Shown piece by piece: positions 1 to 7,391 of a stretch of 31,187 bases of DNA (the first letter of the stretch is position 1; each line of letters opens with the position of its first letter). The notes beneath the pieces are model-generated. The model searched no databases. It worked only from the letters and a program-made list of their open reading frames with translations, and was not told the DNA's origin. The stretch lies in contig CAYOOT010000027.1 in assembly GCA_964405665.1 (NCBI GenBank), positions 1 through 31,187 on the forward strand, read 5' to 3'. Position numbers and translations under genes: made by a program. This DNA is from CAYOOT01 sp964405665. Lineage in GTDB: Bacteria > Bdellovibrionota_C > UBA2361 > SZUA-149 > CAZDWZ01.

Positions 1-49
1 TTTCTGATTTCTGATTTCTGATTTCTGATTTCTGATTTCTGATTTCTGA
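1..49. repeat. Tandem heptamer array, seven TTTCTGA units
   Basis: Seven perfect head-to-tail copies of the heptamer TTTCTGA (CTGATTT in the phase used below) fill this stretch and are cut by the window edge, so the true array may be longer. It abuts the stop codon of the truncated sctU gene. The unit fits the CNGANNT consensus of the degenerate array at 26173-26242, which suggests one repeat family. Short arrays of this kind often break assemblies. Confidence 0.95.
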
Positions 50-50
50 T

Positions 51-767
51 TTATTCCCGAAACAACCTTTTCATCCCCGGCGCCATTTCCTGTTCTCTCA
101 TTTCAGCTTCTACTTCATCCCTACTCATCGAGTGTTCTCTTTGATAAAGCAGAATAGAGATAAAGCGGGCAATTATCCCCAAAACAAAAACTACAAAAAG
201 AATAAAAATAATCAAATTATTTTGTTTGCCGAAAGCTTCCTGAAATATCTCTGGGAAAGCCTTGGAAAAATCCAACTGTTGAAAGTATTTTGCCATATTT
301 GCAATATAAAAATTACTTAATTGTTTAAAACAAAAAACTCCTACGGCCAAAAAGCAAAATGCCATAAAAATACTTAAAATCCTCTTATTAAATTCAGAAA
401 AAAATTTAGGGAGAGCAAACAATCTTACAAATCTCAGGCTGAGTAAACCAAAGTTGAAATAAAATTTATTTTGTAAAAGCCCCAGTCCCCAGATTAAAAT
501 CAATATCGGAAGAAAAATATTTACCAAGGCCAATTTGAAAAAAAAGGAAAAAAAGTTCTTGGTATAAATTGAAAAATCTTCCGGATGGGGATCGATTATT
601 GTTTTTAAGGAAAATAATTGCGGCAACAGTAATTTCAATATCGAGAAACTGATGCCGATAAAAAGAGCGGCAATTAAGAGATCTTTAGAACGAGGTAAAA
701 ATCCCGAAGCTCGAAGTTCTTGAATTTTTTCCTCAGTTGCCGGATAATTTTTTAAATTGCTGGCCAT
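51..767 (-). CDS. sctU: T3SS export-gate/switch protein SctU, lacking its cytoplasmic autocleavage domain
   Basis: SctU (YscU/FlhB family) sits at the inner-membrane export gate and controls the substrate-specificity switch. The 238-residue product has the family N-terminus (TEEKIQELRASGFLPRSKDL), four hydrophobic segments at roughly residues 28-50, 75-97, 133-155 and 183-207, and then the juxtamembrane linker SRDEVEAEMREQEMAPGMKR. It stops a few residues later. Family members run to about 350 residues and carry a C-terminal domain with an NPTH autocleavage motif; that domain and motif are absent. The stop codon directly abuts the heptamer array. The start ATG directly follows the sctT stop, so the two are translationally coupled. 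Identification is firm; whether the short form is functional, split (C-terminal half left of the window) or an assembly artefact is open. Confidence 0.9.
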   Translation of the reverse strand: MASNLKNYPATEEKIQELRASGFLPRSKDLLIAALFIGISFSILKLLLPQLFSLKTIIDPHPEDFSIYTKNFFSFFFKLALVNIFLPILILIWGLGLLQNKFYFNFGLLSLRFVRLFALPKFFSEFNKRILSIFMAFCFLAVGVFCFKQLSNFYIANMAKYFQQLDFSKAFPEIFQEAFGKQNNLIIFILFVVFVLGIIARFISILLYQREHSMSRDEVEAEMREQEMAPGMKRLFRE

Positions 768-1526
768 TTAAAGGAGTTTCCTTAATTCTAAGAACTGATT
801 CCCATTAATATTTTCTTTAATTAGCTGATCCAGAACAGTTTCGGAATTTAAAATTATGTAACAAAGTAGTAATAGCACTAATTGAATTAATGTTGCAGAA
901 AAAACAGCTTTTTCTGCAAAAGCAGAGAAGTATTTTTTCACAAAGGCTGAACAAAGAACTAAGGCAAGAATACTCACAAATAAGGGCAAACAAAAAATTG
1001 TTGCCACACTAAAAGAAAGTTTGAAAAGCGCGGTAATAATTGTAATTGCCGTCTCTTGAAAATTTTCATTAAAATCAAATTCCAGAGGAATTTGAGAGAA
1101 ACCCTCAATGAAAAATTGAAAAACTAGGTTTAAACAATTAGTAAAAAAACTAAATAAGAACAAAAAAACTGCTAAATATAATACTTGAAAACTGTTTCTT
1201 GATTTAATTGTTAAATATTCCGCCTCAAAACTTTCGGAAATATTTCTAGAAACCCAAAGAGCAATAAGTTCAAAAGAAATTATGATTGAGCCAATAGTTA
1301 AACCTAACAAAGCGCCAATGGCGCTTTGTGTTATTAGGCTGATTTCGGGATTGTCACTTTTGCTTAAATAGGGGAAGAAAAAAATTAGAAGAGCAAATAG
1401 AATGGAAATTTTCAGACTAAAATTGATTAGTTTATTTAAAAGAAAAGGGCTAAGAAAAATTACAAAAAAAAGTATTCTTAAGAGGAGAGCTAAATTATAA
1501 TTTTCAATACTTCCTAGATAGTTCAT
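768..1526 (-). CDS. sctT: T3SS export-gate protein SctT
   Basis: SctT (YscT/SpaR/FliR family) is a multi-pass inner-membrane protein that forms the export gate with SctR and SctS. The product is 252 residues, normal for the family, with about six long hydrophobic helices. A polar stretch at about residues 95-110 (SESFEAEYLTIKSRNSFQ) resembles the family loop that carries conserved acidic residues. It lies between sctS (8-nt gap) and sctU (adjacent), the standard R-S-T-U order. Sequence similarity in this family is weak, so the assignment rests on hydrophobic pattern, length and order together. Confidence 0.9.
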   Translation of the reverse strand: MNYLGSIENYNLALLLRILFFVIFLSPFLLNKLINFSLKISILFALLIFFFPYLSKSDNPEISLITQSAIGALLGLTIGSIIISFELIALWVSRNISESFEAEYLTIKSRNSFQVLYLAVFLFLFSFFTNCLNLVFQFFIEGFSQIPLEFDFNENFQETAITIITALFKLSFSVATIFCLPLFVSILALVLCSAFVKKYFSAFAEKAVFSATLIQLVLLLLCYIILNSETVLDQLIKENINGNQFLELRKLL

Positions 1527-1534
1527 TTAATCTG

Positions 1535-1789
1535 CTAGTGATAAAAATCTGCCCCGGACCATATTCGTAAAGCAAATTGAAATATTTCTTTGGAAAATGA
1601 ATCGGCATAAATATAAAATAAAGCAATCAATCCCAAGAATCTTCCGCAGAGGCCGATAACTGGGTCCTCAATTTGTGTCACTACCCGAATAACTCCGGAG
1701 ATAATCGCCCCGATTGCCATTGCTCCTAAAATCCAGCTCCCAATATGCAGGCTGAGTTTTAAAGCGTTAACTAAAAGTAATCCTTCCAT
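1535..1789 (-). CDS. sctS: T3SS export-gate protein SctS
   Basis: SctS (YscS/SpaQ/FliQ family) is a small hairpin membrane protein of the export gate. The 84-residue product has the usual length and two hydrophobic helices (about residues 14-36 and 44-62) separated by the polar segment RVVTQIEDPVIG. This corresponds to the family loop, usually written as Q-I-q-D-q-t-l. The start ATG lies one base after the sctR stop (TGA-T-ATG), so translation is coupled to sctR. Confidence 0.93.
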   Translation of the reverse strand: MEGLLLVNALKLSLHIGSWILGAMAIGAIISGVIRVVTQIEDPVIGLCGRFLGLIALFYIYADSFSKEIFQFALRIWSGADFYH

Positions 1790-1790
1790 A

Positions 1791-2453
1791 TCAATAAGTT
1801 GAAATAATATTTGTAGTAATTATTGACCAACCATCAAGAGTAATAAACAGCAAAATCTTCAGTGGTAAGGAGATTAAACTGGGGTTAAGCCGATTAAAAT
1901 CTACTGCTGCAAGAATAAGAGCAACTAATAAGTCTACTACGAGCAAAGGAAGAAAAAGATTTAAGCCCGTTTTAAAAGCTTCTTTCAGTTCGGAAACCAC
2001 AAATGACGGCGCCAAGACTCTCCAGGAAGCGGCAAGTTCCAAATCTGGATTTTGCTGAGTTTTATTTTCTAGCTTCAGCGCCAGATTGGTAAAACGATTT
2101 ACTTCTTCCTGTTGAGCATGTTTTTGGATAAAGCTTTTCCATTTTTCCGCGGCTTGACTATAACCAACTACTCTTTTTTGTTCCAAATCTTGCGCTCCCT
2201 TAGCTGAAGCAATTGTTGCTGCAATAACATTATTCGATTCTTTAATTTGAGGATACATTACAAAATATGTCAGCACCAAGGCTAAGCTTGCGGTAACAAA
2301 AGAAGAAGGTAGACTATCAAAGCCAAAACCAAGTTTCACTATACTCAAAATCGTCGATATTTTTACATAAGAACTAAAAACCAATGCCAGCAGACAGAGC
2401 ACAAAAGCTCCCACTAAAGGTAGTCCCAAATTTGAAAAAATCTCAGTAATCAT
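1791..2453 (-). CDS. sctR: T3SS export-gate protein SctR
   Basis: SctR (YscR/SpaP/FliP family) is the main pore subunit of the export gate. The 220-residue product has the family arrangement: two hydrophobic helices near the N-terminus (about 10-32 and 50-68), a long polar periplasmic-type region (about 70-150), then two C-terminal helices. The segment LAPSFVVSELKEAFKTGLNLFLPLLVVDL matches the very conserved FliP/SctR region with invariant S-E-L and F-x-G or equivalents. It is the first gene of the R-S-T-U run and follows a 147-nt gap from the divergently transcribed plus-strand gene at 2601, so a promoter for this run must lie within 2454-2600, but I see no convincing consensus there. Confidence 0.94.
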   Translation of the reverse strand: MITEIFSNLGLPLVGAFVLCLLALVFSSYVKISTILSIVKLGFGFDSLPSSFVTASLALVLTYFVMYPQIKESNNVIAATIASAKGAQDLEQKRVVGYSQAAEKWKSFIQKHAQQEEVNRFTNLALKLENKTQQNPDLELAASWRVLAPSFVVSELKEAFKTGLNLFLPLLVVDLLVALILAAVDFNRLNPSLISLPLKILLFITLDGWSIITTNIISTY

Positions 2454-2600
2454 AATAAATTCTCAATAATATCGAGAGAATAGGATACTTATGTTTTTAA
2501 GGCTACTTTTTTTTCTAGGAGTGAATAACAATAATAAGTGTCGAGCAGCTTGAATTAATTACAAAATCTGCTCCTTTTGAATGCATTTATTTATAAACTT

Positions 2601-4469
2601 ATGGCTGATGTTGCTAGAAACCCTACACCTGCTCAAGCGCCCTCTGCAGTTCTTCCGGCAAAACTTCCGCCCGTAGTCCTTGCCCAAAATAATACTCCTG
2701 CAACTCCAATTCAACCAAGAGTTGAACCTAAAACTATTGAACAAAAAATAAAGGATATAAAATTTACAGATTACTTTTTTGGGGTTTCGGCAGAATATCC
2801 TGGAGCTTTGAGAAATTTGCATAACGCTGCATCCGATCTGCTTTTTCTTGCCTTAAAAGATATTGCCAAAAACGACCCCCCACTTAAAAAGTTATTGGAC
2901 GATAATGCTTTAAGTAGAATAGTTCCTAAAATGACAAGAGATCAACAAGGTAATTTAGTGCCAGTTCTTGATGAAAAAGGGAAGCCAGTACCAGCGACAG
3001 TTAACGGCTCTACATTTCAACAACTTCAGCCAGGAATTAATATTTTGGGCTCTATCAAATTCGATAAAGAAGGTAGACCTTTTTTTGAAAGCCCTATTGC
3101 CGATGCCAAGGGGAATCCCCAAAGAGCATATATTTCCGGACCTGCAGAAAAGATAGAAAAACTTCTGAAGACCAATCAGGGATTAATCAGCAACCTACAA
3201 GATTTTGATAAATTGGTGGTAGATATTTGTAGTGAAAAAAAATATGCAGGGAAAATTGACGGAGAAACGGAAATTAAAAACAGAGCAAAGAAGTTTTTTG
3301 ATAATATGAAAGAACTTCAATTAAGCTTCCTTAATACTTCCGATGCTACCGCAAACAATCAAAACTATTATGCGATGAGAACCAAAATCCTGATGACTGA
3401 TACAAAAATTGCCTCCGTAATGGGTAGAGTTGGGCAATCAAGTGCTGCTTTTTTAAAGGATCCTAACCGCGAAACCCTTGATAACACAGCCGCCTCTCTG
3501 GGAAGAATGCTTTCTAAGCTAAATACTGTCGAAAGAAATGAATTTATCATAAAACAAAATGAAGCAATAAGTAATAATTTAGTCAGATTAAAAGAAGGTA
3601 ATTCTCCGACAATAGCATTGCTCGATGAGAATAAATTAAAAGATGATAAAGCTATTCCTCTGAGTGCCAAAACCACGCTAACAGGTTTATTGCCCAATGC
3701 AAAAGGCGAAAATCCGAATATTTCCTGGGAGGAGTTTAAAGAAAAAGGGGGGATTTGTACCATAACAGTCTCTCGCAGTAACAATAAAGGTGTAATCGAC
3801 ACACCGACATTTAAATTAGAAGCAAAACCAATGATATCTGCAACAACAAAAAAACCTTTTCTGCAATGGACATTAAAAGAAGTCGAAGGAGAAGGGAAAA
3901 ATATATTATTAAATGGTAGAGAGGATAGCAAAGCTGCACTTAAAGCGGATGGCACTTTGCAATATACTGTAAATTCTCGAATATTATTGGAAGCATTTAA
4001 CGCTACAAAGCCAGCTGAAGAAATAAACTTTCTAAAAAATATATCCAATGAAATGTTTCAAAGAAACCCTTTATTACAAGCTGATTATCAGTTACTGAGC
4101 TATGCTCAAGATGACAAAAAAATAACATTACAATGTCTTAGAAGAGAAAATGAAGGAGCAAAAAGAAAATATTCTCCTGAAACTTTGGAAATAAGTTTTT
4201 TAAAAGAAAAAGATCCCAATAAACCGAATGAAGAAGCAAGTTGGAGAATGAAAGTAACAATCAAAGAACCTTTAACTAAAGAAGAGATTGCAGCTAAAGC
4301 AGAATACGAATCTGGAGTAAAAGCTGAGGAAACTGCGGGATCTGCAACTAAAGTTGTAGCAACAAAAACATTTACTGTTAGTAATCCCGACACCAGTGAT
4401 TCTCTCTTTAAAAATCCTTTTGTAAAAGAAATTTTCGAAGCAGCAACAAGACCTTCGCCGGCACTCTAA
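2601..4469 (+). CDS. Unknown large protein inside the T3SS locus; candidate secreted substrate
   Basis: I do not recognise this 622-residue protein. It opens with a Pro/Ala/Asn-rich segment (PTPAQAP, AKLPPVVLAQNNTP) for about 50 residues, has no signal peptide and no membrane helix, and continues as a soluble mixed-charge protein with helical parts (about residues 60-110 and 270-350) and a Lys/Glu-rich C-terminal third. It is the only plus-strand gene between sctR and sctQ, facing away from sctR. An unstructured, Asn/Pro-rich N-terminus without Sec signal is what T3SS substrates often show, so an effector, translocator or needle-length protein is a reasonable guess, not a demonstrated function. 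The open frame extends upstream to a TTG at 2577; the ATG at 2601 is chosen because ATG starts dominate here, but neither has a clear ribosome binding site. Confidence 0.8.
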   Translation: MADVARNPTPAQAPSAVLPAKLPPVVLAQNNTPATPIQPRVEPKTIEQKIKDIKFTDYFFGVSAEYPGALRNLHNAASDLLFLALKDIAKNDPPLKKLLDDNALSRIVPKMTRDQQGNLVPVLDEKGKPVPATVNGSTFQQLQPGINILGSIKFDKEGRPFFESPIADAKGNPQRAYISGPAEKIEKLLKTNQGLISNLQDFDKLVVDICSEKKYAGKIDGETEIKNRAKKFFDNMKELQLSFLNTSDATANNQNYYAMRTKILMTDTKIASVMGRVGQSSAAFLKDPNRETLDNTAASLGRMLSKLNTVERNEFIIKQNEAISNNLVRLKEGNSPTIALLDENKLKDDKAIPLSAKTTLTGLLPNAKGENPNISWEEFKEKGGICTITVSRSNNKGVIDTPTFKLEAKPMISATTKKPFLQWTLKEVEGEGKNILLNGREDSKAALKADGTLQYTVNSRILLEAFNATKPAEEINFLKNISNEMFQRNPLLQADYQLLSYAQDDKKITLQCLRRENEGAKRKYSPETLEISFLKEKDPNKPNEEASWRMKVTIKEPLTKEEIAAKAEYESGVKAEETAGSATKVVATKTFTVSNPDTSDSLFKNPFVKEIFEAATRPSPAL

Positions 4470-4540
4470 TTCTCCCCTTTTTCCCACGCTGCAGATATTC
4501 TAGTACTATTTATAGTTTGATGTGGGAAAAAGGGGAGAAT
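4469..4540. terminator. Perfect 19-bp inverted repeat, bidirectional terminator between convergent genes
   Basis: The arms ATTCTCCCCTTTTTCCCAC (4469-4487) and its exact reverse complement (4522-4540) pair over 19 bp with a 34-nt loop. The left arm starts on the last base of the plus-strand gene's TAA and the right arm ends on the last base of the sctQ TGA, so both messages would end in the same structure. There is no long T-run after either arm, but the arms themselves carry T5/A5 tracts. The exact fit between two convergent stops supports a terminator or 3'-end processing role. Confidence 0.75.
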
Positions 4541-5559
4541 CAAACAACCTTCAGCACAAGTCGATCTTCGATCTTGGCAATTTCTAAATCAGTTATTTTT
4601 TCGGAATTAAACGAAAAATAAGGATTATAATTTTCTAGTTTTAAAATGGCTCCGCTAAATAAATAATTAAATGTTTTATCATTTAACACAGAAATTTCTA
4701 CATCCAATGAAGGAGTTTGATTATTGGTTTCATTTTCCTGAGGAAAGAGTTTTTTTACTAAACAGGCAATCTCAGTTTCCAAAACCATCAGTTCCACTTC
4801 GGCAAAATCTTTTTGATTTAACCTTAATAAGGCTAAATTAGAAAATGGTCGATCCAAATCAATCAACGCCCCCACTCTTGTATAATCAATTAAATCAGCA
4901 GGTGTAATATTAATTTGATCCAGAACTAAAGTTAAAATATCATCCTTTTTTATTTTAACTCCTAATTCCAGAAGATGATTTTGTAACCAGTAGGTAGAAA
5001 TTTTCTCGACTAAATTTTTCCCAATGCCGAACCAAAGAGAAATTTTTCTATTGCCCAGCAATAATTCCAATTTAATAGCGGCAATTATTTCAATTTCCTC
5101 AGTCCCCTCATTATCAGAATAATAAAATTTATCTTCACTTTTCACTTGGAAAGTCTTAGAAAGTAGGGAAAGTAATCTTAGTTCCAAATACTCCAATGCC
5201 AGATCCAAAGCATCTTCTGTGATTTGCGGGGAAAGTAAAGTAGCAATTGTTTCTTGAGTCAAGGCATCATAGCCGATCACTCCTTTTTCTTCCCCATATT
5301 CAAAAGAAACTACGCGATTTAAGTTGTCGGGGAAATAATCATATTTAGAAATTTTTTCCAGCCTGATATTTCCGCCTAGGGTCTGAACAAAACTCATCCA
5401 GGAATCAGCAATGCCGGGAAAGATCAGGGACAAGTCGGCATTAATAAAACCCTTGCTGCTAAGATAAGTGTTATTGCTCATGCGCGGCAGCAATTTTAGC
5501 CAATCCAGGGGCTTGATAGTAATATTAGCTGAATTTAGTAGTTTTATAGATCTTGTCAT
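4540..5559 (-). CDS. sctQ: T3SS cytoplasmic sorting-platform protein SctQ (SpoA family), divergent
   Basis: SctQ (YscQ/HrcQ, FliM/FliN-related) builds the cytoplasmic sorting platform or C-ring. The roughly 339-residue product has the expected length, and its last 75 residues (VEISVLNDKTFNYLFSGAIL... then LEIAKIEDRLVLKVV) fit a SpoA/SPOA surface-presentation fold: a beta-rich domain ending in the E-I-x-x-I-x-x-R-L-x-x-x-V pattern. The N-terminal two thirds are poorly conserved. A TTG at 5592 would lengthen it by 11 residues, but AGGAG lies about 8 bases before the ATG at 5559. It follows sctO in the order normal for T3SS operons. Confidence 0.75.
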   Translation of the reverse strand: MTRSIKLLNSANITIKPLDWLKLLPRMSNNTYLSSKGFINADLSLIFPGIADSWMSFVQTLGGNIRLEKISKYDYFPDNLNRVVSFEYGEEKGVIGYDALTQETIATLLSPQITEDALDLALEYLELRLLSLLSKTFQVKSEDKFYYSDNEGTEEIEIIAAIKLELLLGNRKISLWFGIGKNLVEKISTYWLQNHLLELGVKIKKDDILTLVLDQINITPADLIDYTRVGALIDLDRPFSNLALLRLNQKDFAEVELMVLETEIACLVKKLFPQENETNNQTPSLDVEISVLNDKTFNYLFSGAILKLENYNPYFSFNSEKITDLEIAKIEDRLVLKVV

Positions 5560-5629
5560 TAATATTTCTCCTACCCGCCTTTCCCCATTCAATAAAGTGA
5601 TAAAATCAAAAATTTAAGGGAAAGTCGAG

Positions 5630-5656
5630 GTGAACTGTCCTTTTAGGACAGTTCAC
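5630..5656. repeat. 11-bp hairpin between sctO and sctQ
   Basis: GTGAACTGTCC (5630-5640) pairs perfectly with 5646-5656 around the loop TTTTA. On the minus strand it begins at the sctO stop codon, which lies inside the stem. There is no following T-tract, so it looks more like an mRNA-stability or partial-attenuation element than a full terminator. Confidence 0.6.
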
Positions 5657-6096
5657 TCTATTTCATCTTTAACACTATTAAACACAAATGTTTCAGACTT
5701 TTTCTTTTCTAAAAGTTTTTCTATTTTTTGTTTTTCCATCCTTGCCGCCAACCATTCTTTTTCAGCCAATTTACTTCTCTCCACAGCCGAATTTAATTCT
5801 TTTAATTTTTCATTTTCTTCTTTCTCTAGGCGTTTCAGCTCTTTTTTCAATTTTTCTTTGTAGGCCAAGGCAGATTGGAGAATTCTTCTGTCCCCAACTT
5901 GCAACGCCTGTTTTTTAAACTTTCCTCCCCAATCATTAATTTTAAGTTCGACATCTTTTTTCTTTTTTATAATGTCTAAATATCCTTTCTCTCTTTCTTT
6001 AGTTATCTTTTCAACATTAAGTTTATATTGCAATGCTTTTTGCTCTTCAATTCCCCATGTTTTAACCAATGTCAGCAATTGTTTTGAATCATTCAT
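5653..6096 (-). CDS. sctO: T3SS stalk-like coiled-coil protein, SctO/FliJ-like
   Basis: SctO (YscO, FliJ-like) is the central stalk that contacts the SctN ATPase and the SctV export gate. This 147-residue, highly charged protein is almost entirely predictable coiled coil (heptad-like L/I/A positions from about 8 to 140) without membrane helix. The C-terminal pattern EKEWLAARMEKQKIEKLLEKK resembles the FliJ/YscO end, where a Trp/Leu-x-x-A-R is followed by an E-K-L repeat. It lies between the 79-residue gene (8-nt overlap) and sctQ, where sctO stands in other loci. The function is inferred from architecture and position; no ATPase gene is present beside it. Confidence 0.7.
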   Translation of the reverse strand: MNDSKQLLTLVKTWGIEEQKALQYKLNVEKITKEREKGYLDIIKKKKDVELKINDWGGKFKKQALQVGDRRILQSALAYKEKLKKELKRLEKEENEKLKELNSAVERSKLAEKEWLAARMEKQKIEKLLEKKKSETFVFNSVKDEIE

Positions 6097-6328
6097 TTTC
6101 TGCTTTGTTTATTTTCTCCAAGGCCTGTCGTAATAAAGTTCCAGATAATGACAATCTTAATTCGATTGGTAAAGAAAGCAAATCCTGTGCCGCCTTAGTG
6201 AGCACCGGGCCTCTTTTTTTATCGCTTAAAAGAAATTCAGTCGCATCATGCCCATCAAGTAATATTGACATAGCAACTAGGGCTTGTTCTTCTGCGTTTA
6301 AATTACGAAAGCGATTTAGATCGGACAT
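6089..6328 (-). CDS. Small acidic/helical protein of unknown function in the T3SS operon
   Basis: The 79-residue product is soluble, helical by composition, and not recognised. The visible features are LNAEEQALVAMSILLDGHDA near the N-terminus, then LSLPIELRLSLSGTLLRQAL and a charged tail. It has no W-x-P motif, so it is not a standard needle protein. In typical T3SS operons sctK, sctL and sctN stand between sctJ and sctO; here only this gene and a 31-codon ORF do. It could be an adaptor replacing the SctK/SctL parts, or a chaperone. It overlaps sctO by 8 nt, and an AGG lies 6 bases before the ATG. Confidence 0.72.
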   Translation of the reverse strand: MSDLNRFRNLNAEEQALVAMSILLDGHDATEFLLSDKKRGPVLTKAAQDLLSLPIELRLSLSGTLLRQALEKINKAENE

Positions 6329-6338
6329 ATAAACCTAT

Positions 6339-6434
6339 TCATAAATATCTCCTGATATACTGATCCTCCTGCGCCTCCCCTTTGGCTAAAGCTACGAAGG
6401 ATCTGAAGGCTTCGGAGGATATAGTTCTTTTCAT
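6339..6434 (-). CDS. 31-residue small ORF between sctJ and the 79-residue gene
   Basis: A 32-codon reading frame (31 residues plus TGA) begins MKRTISSEAFRSFVALAKGE and ends in QYIRRYL. An AAGGA lies about 6 bases before its ATG, that is, just inside the sctJ stop region, and the ATG is 4 nt after the sctJ stop. The frame exactly fills an otherwise unexplained 109-nt gap in a tightly packed operon. Composition is amphipathic-helical and basic. It is either a real small protein or a leader for the next gene; I cannot tell which. Confidence 0.5.
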   Translation of the reverse strand: MKRTISSEAFRSFVALAKGEAQEDQYIRRYL

Positions 6435-6437
6435 AAG

Positions 6438-7391
6438 TTATTCCTTAGAAATTTCTCCAATTTTCCCGGGATTTCCGCCGGGTAAAACTGCTTGTCCTGT
6501 GAAATTTGCTTCCAAAATGGCTGTTTTTGGTCCCTTTGATTGCAGTTGTTTTGGTTTCTTAAAAAGAAATCCCAACCACCAACCAATAAATATCCCGCAA
6601 AAAACAAAAATCCCCATTAAGACCACAAGAAATGCTCTAACCTGATTTTTCTGCTGTACCGGCACAATAATTGGCAGTAAATCCACTTGAGCAAGCGGCA
6701 TTATTTCCGATTTTCCATCTGCCGAGGGCAAAGAACCAAATTTTAACTCTGTATCTAGATTAACTTTTAAAGAAGTAATTAAAATATCATCGGCATTTAT
6801 TGTGGGAACTATTTGAGTGATAATACTTCTAATTTTTTGTTCTGTATTCTGGGAAAGATTTGGAGCGATGGTATTAAATTTAAGGACAACAGTTGCTTTA
6901 GCTTTATTCTGAACTGCTGGCTGATTGGGATTAAGATTTAATTGTTCAGGAGAAACTAAGTTTGATCTAATGACTACACGAGCATCTACTATTCCTGCCA
7001 AGCCTTGAATTAAACGCTCAGTTTCTAAGGCCAAGGCACGATCTAAGCGCAAGCTTGATATTTCTTTGATGTTCGGGGCAAATCCTTCTTGCGCCGTCAG
7101 CGCTTCTACGGTCTCTGTTTCTTTTTTGGGGAGATTAAATTCGTGCAGAATTTCTATAGATTTAAGATAGTCATCAGCTGGAACTGTAACTAAATATTTT
7201 TCATTTTTTCCGCTTCCTGATTTAATTTTTTCAGCAGAAATTCCTGCATGCTTCAGGCTAAGTAATACTTCTATTGCTTGCTCGGCATTTAAATTAGAGG
7301 CTACTTCTTCTTTAGAAGCGCAAGCAGATAATAATTGAGAAAAAATTATTAGCAGTAAAAAAAGGGGGTTATTTCTTTTTATTTTTTTCAT
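6438..7391 (-). CDS. sctJ: T3SS inner-membrane ring lipoprotein SctJ
   Basis: SctJ (YscJ/PrgK/FliF-related) forms the inner-membrane ring in the periplasm. The 317-residue product has a lipoprotein signal (KRNNPLFLLLIIFSQ then LLSAC, with Cys about 24), two ring-building domains (about residues 35-90 and 105-215, the latter with LDRALALETERLIQGLAGIV and ARVVIRSN), and a C-terminal membrane helix (about 257-280) ending in a basic cytoplasmic tail. All are diagnostic of the family, and the C-terminal helix is the form found in longer SctJ proteins. Its start overlaps the end of the zinc-ribbon/FHA gene by 23 nt. Confidence 0.95.
   Translation of the reverse strand: MKKIKRNNPLFLLLIIFSQLLSACASKEEVASNLNAEQAIEVLLSLKHAGISAEKIKSGSGKNEKYLVTVPADDYLKSIEILHEFNLPKKETETVEALTAQEGFAPNIKEISSLRLDRALALETERLIQGLAGIVDARVVIRSNLVSPEQLNLNPNQPAVQNKAKATVVLKFNTIAPNLSQNTEQKIRSIITQIVPTINADDILITSLKVNLDTELKFGSLPSADGKSEIMPLAQVDLLPIIVPVQQKNQVRAFLVVLMGIFVFCGIFIGWWLGFLFKKPKQLQSKGPKTAILEANFTGQAVLPGGNPGKIGEISKE

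Noticed and set aside
1..49. Short tandem repeat considered as a CRISPR array
   Set aside because: The units are 7 nt with no spacers.
3368..4048. 226-codon minus-strand frame inside the unknown plus-strand gene
   Set aside because: It is antisense to a longer, better-composed gene, has no ribosome site and shows the hydrophobic, Ser-rich composition typical of antisense shadow frames in AT-rich DNA.
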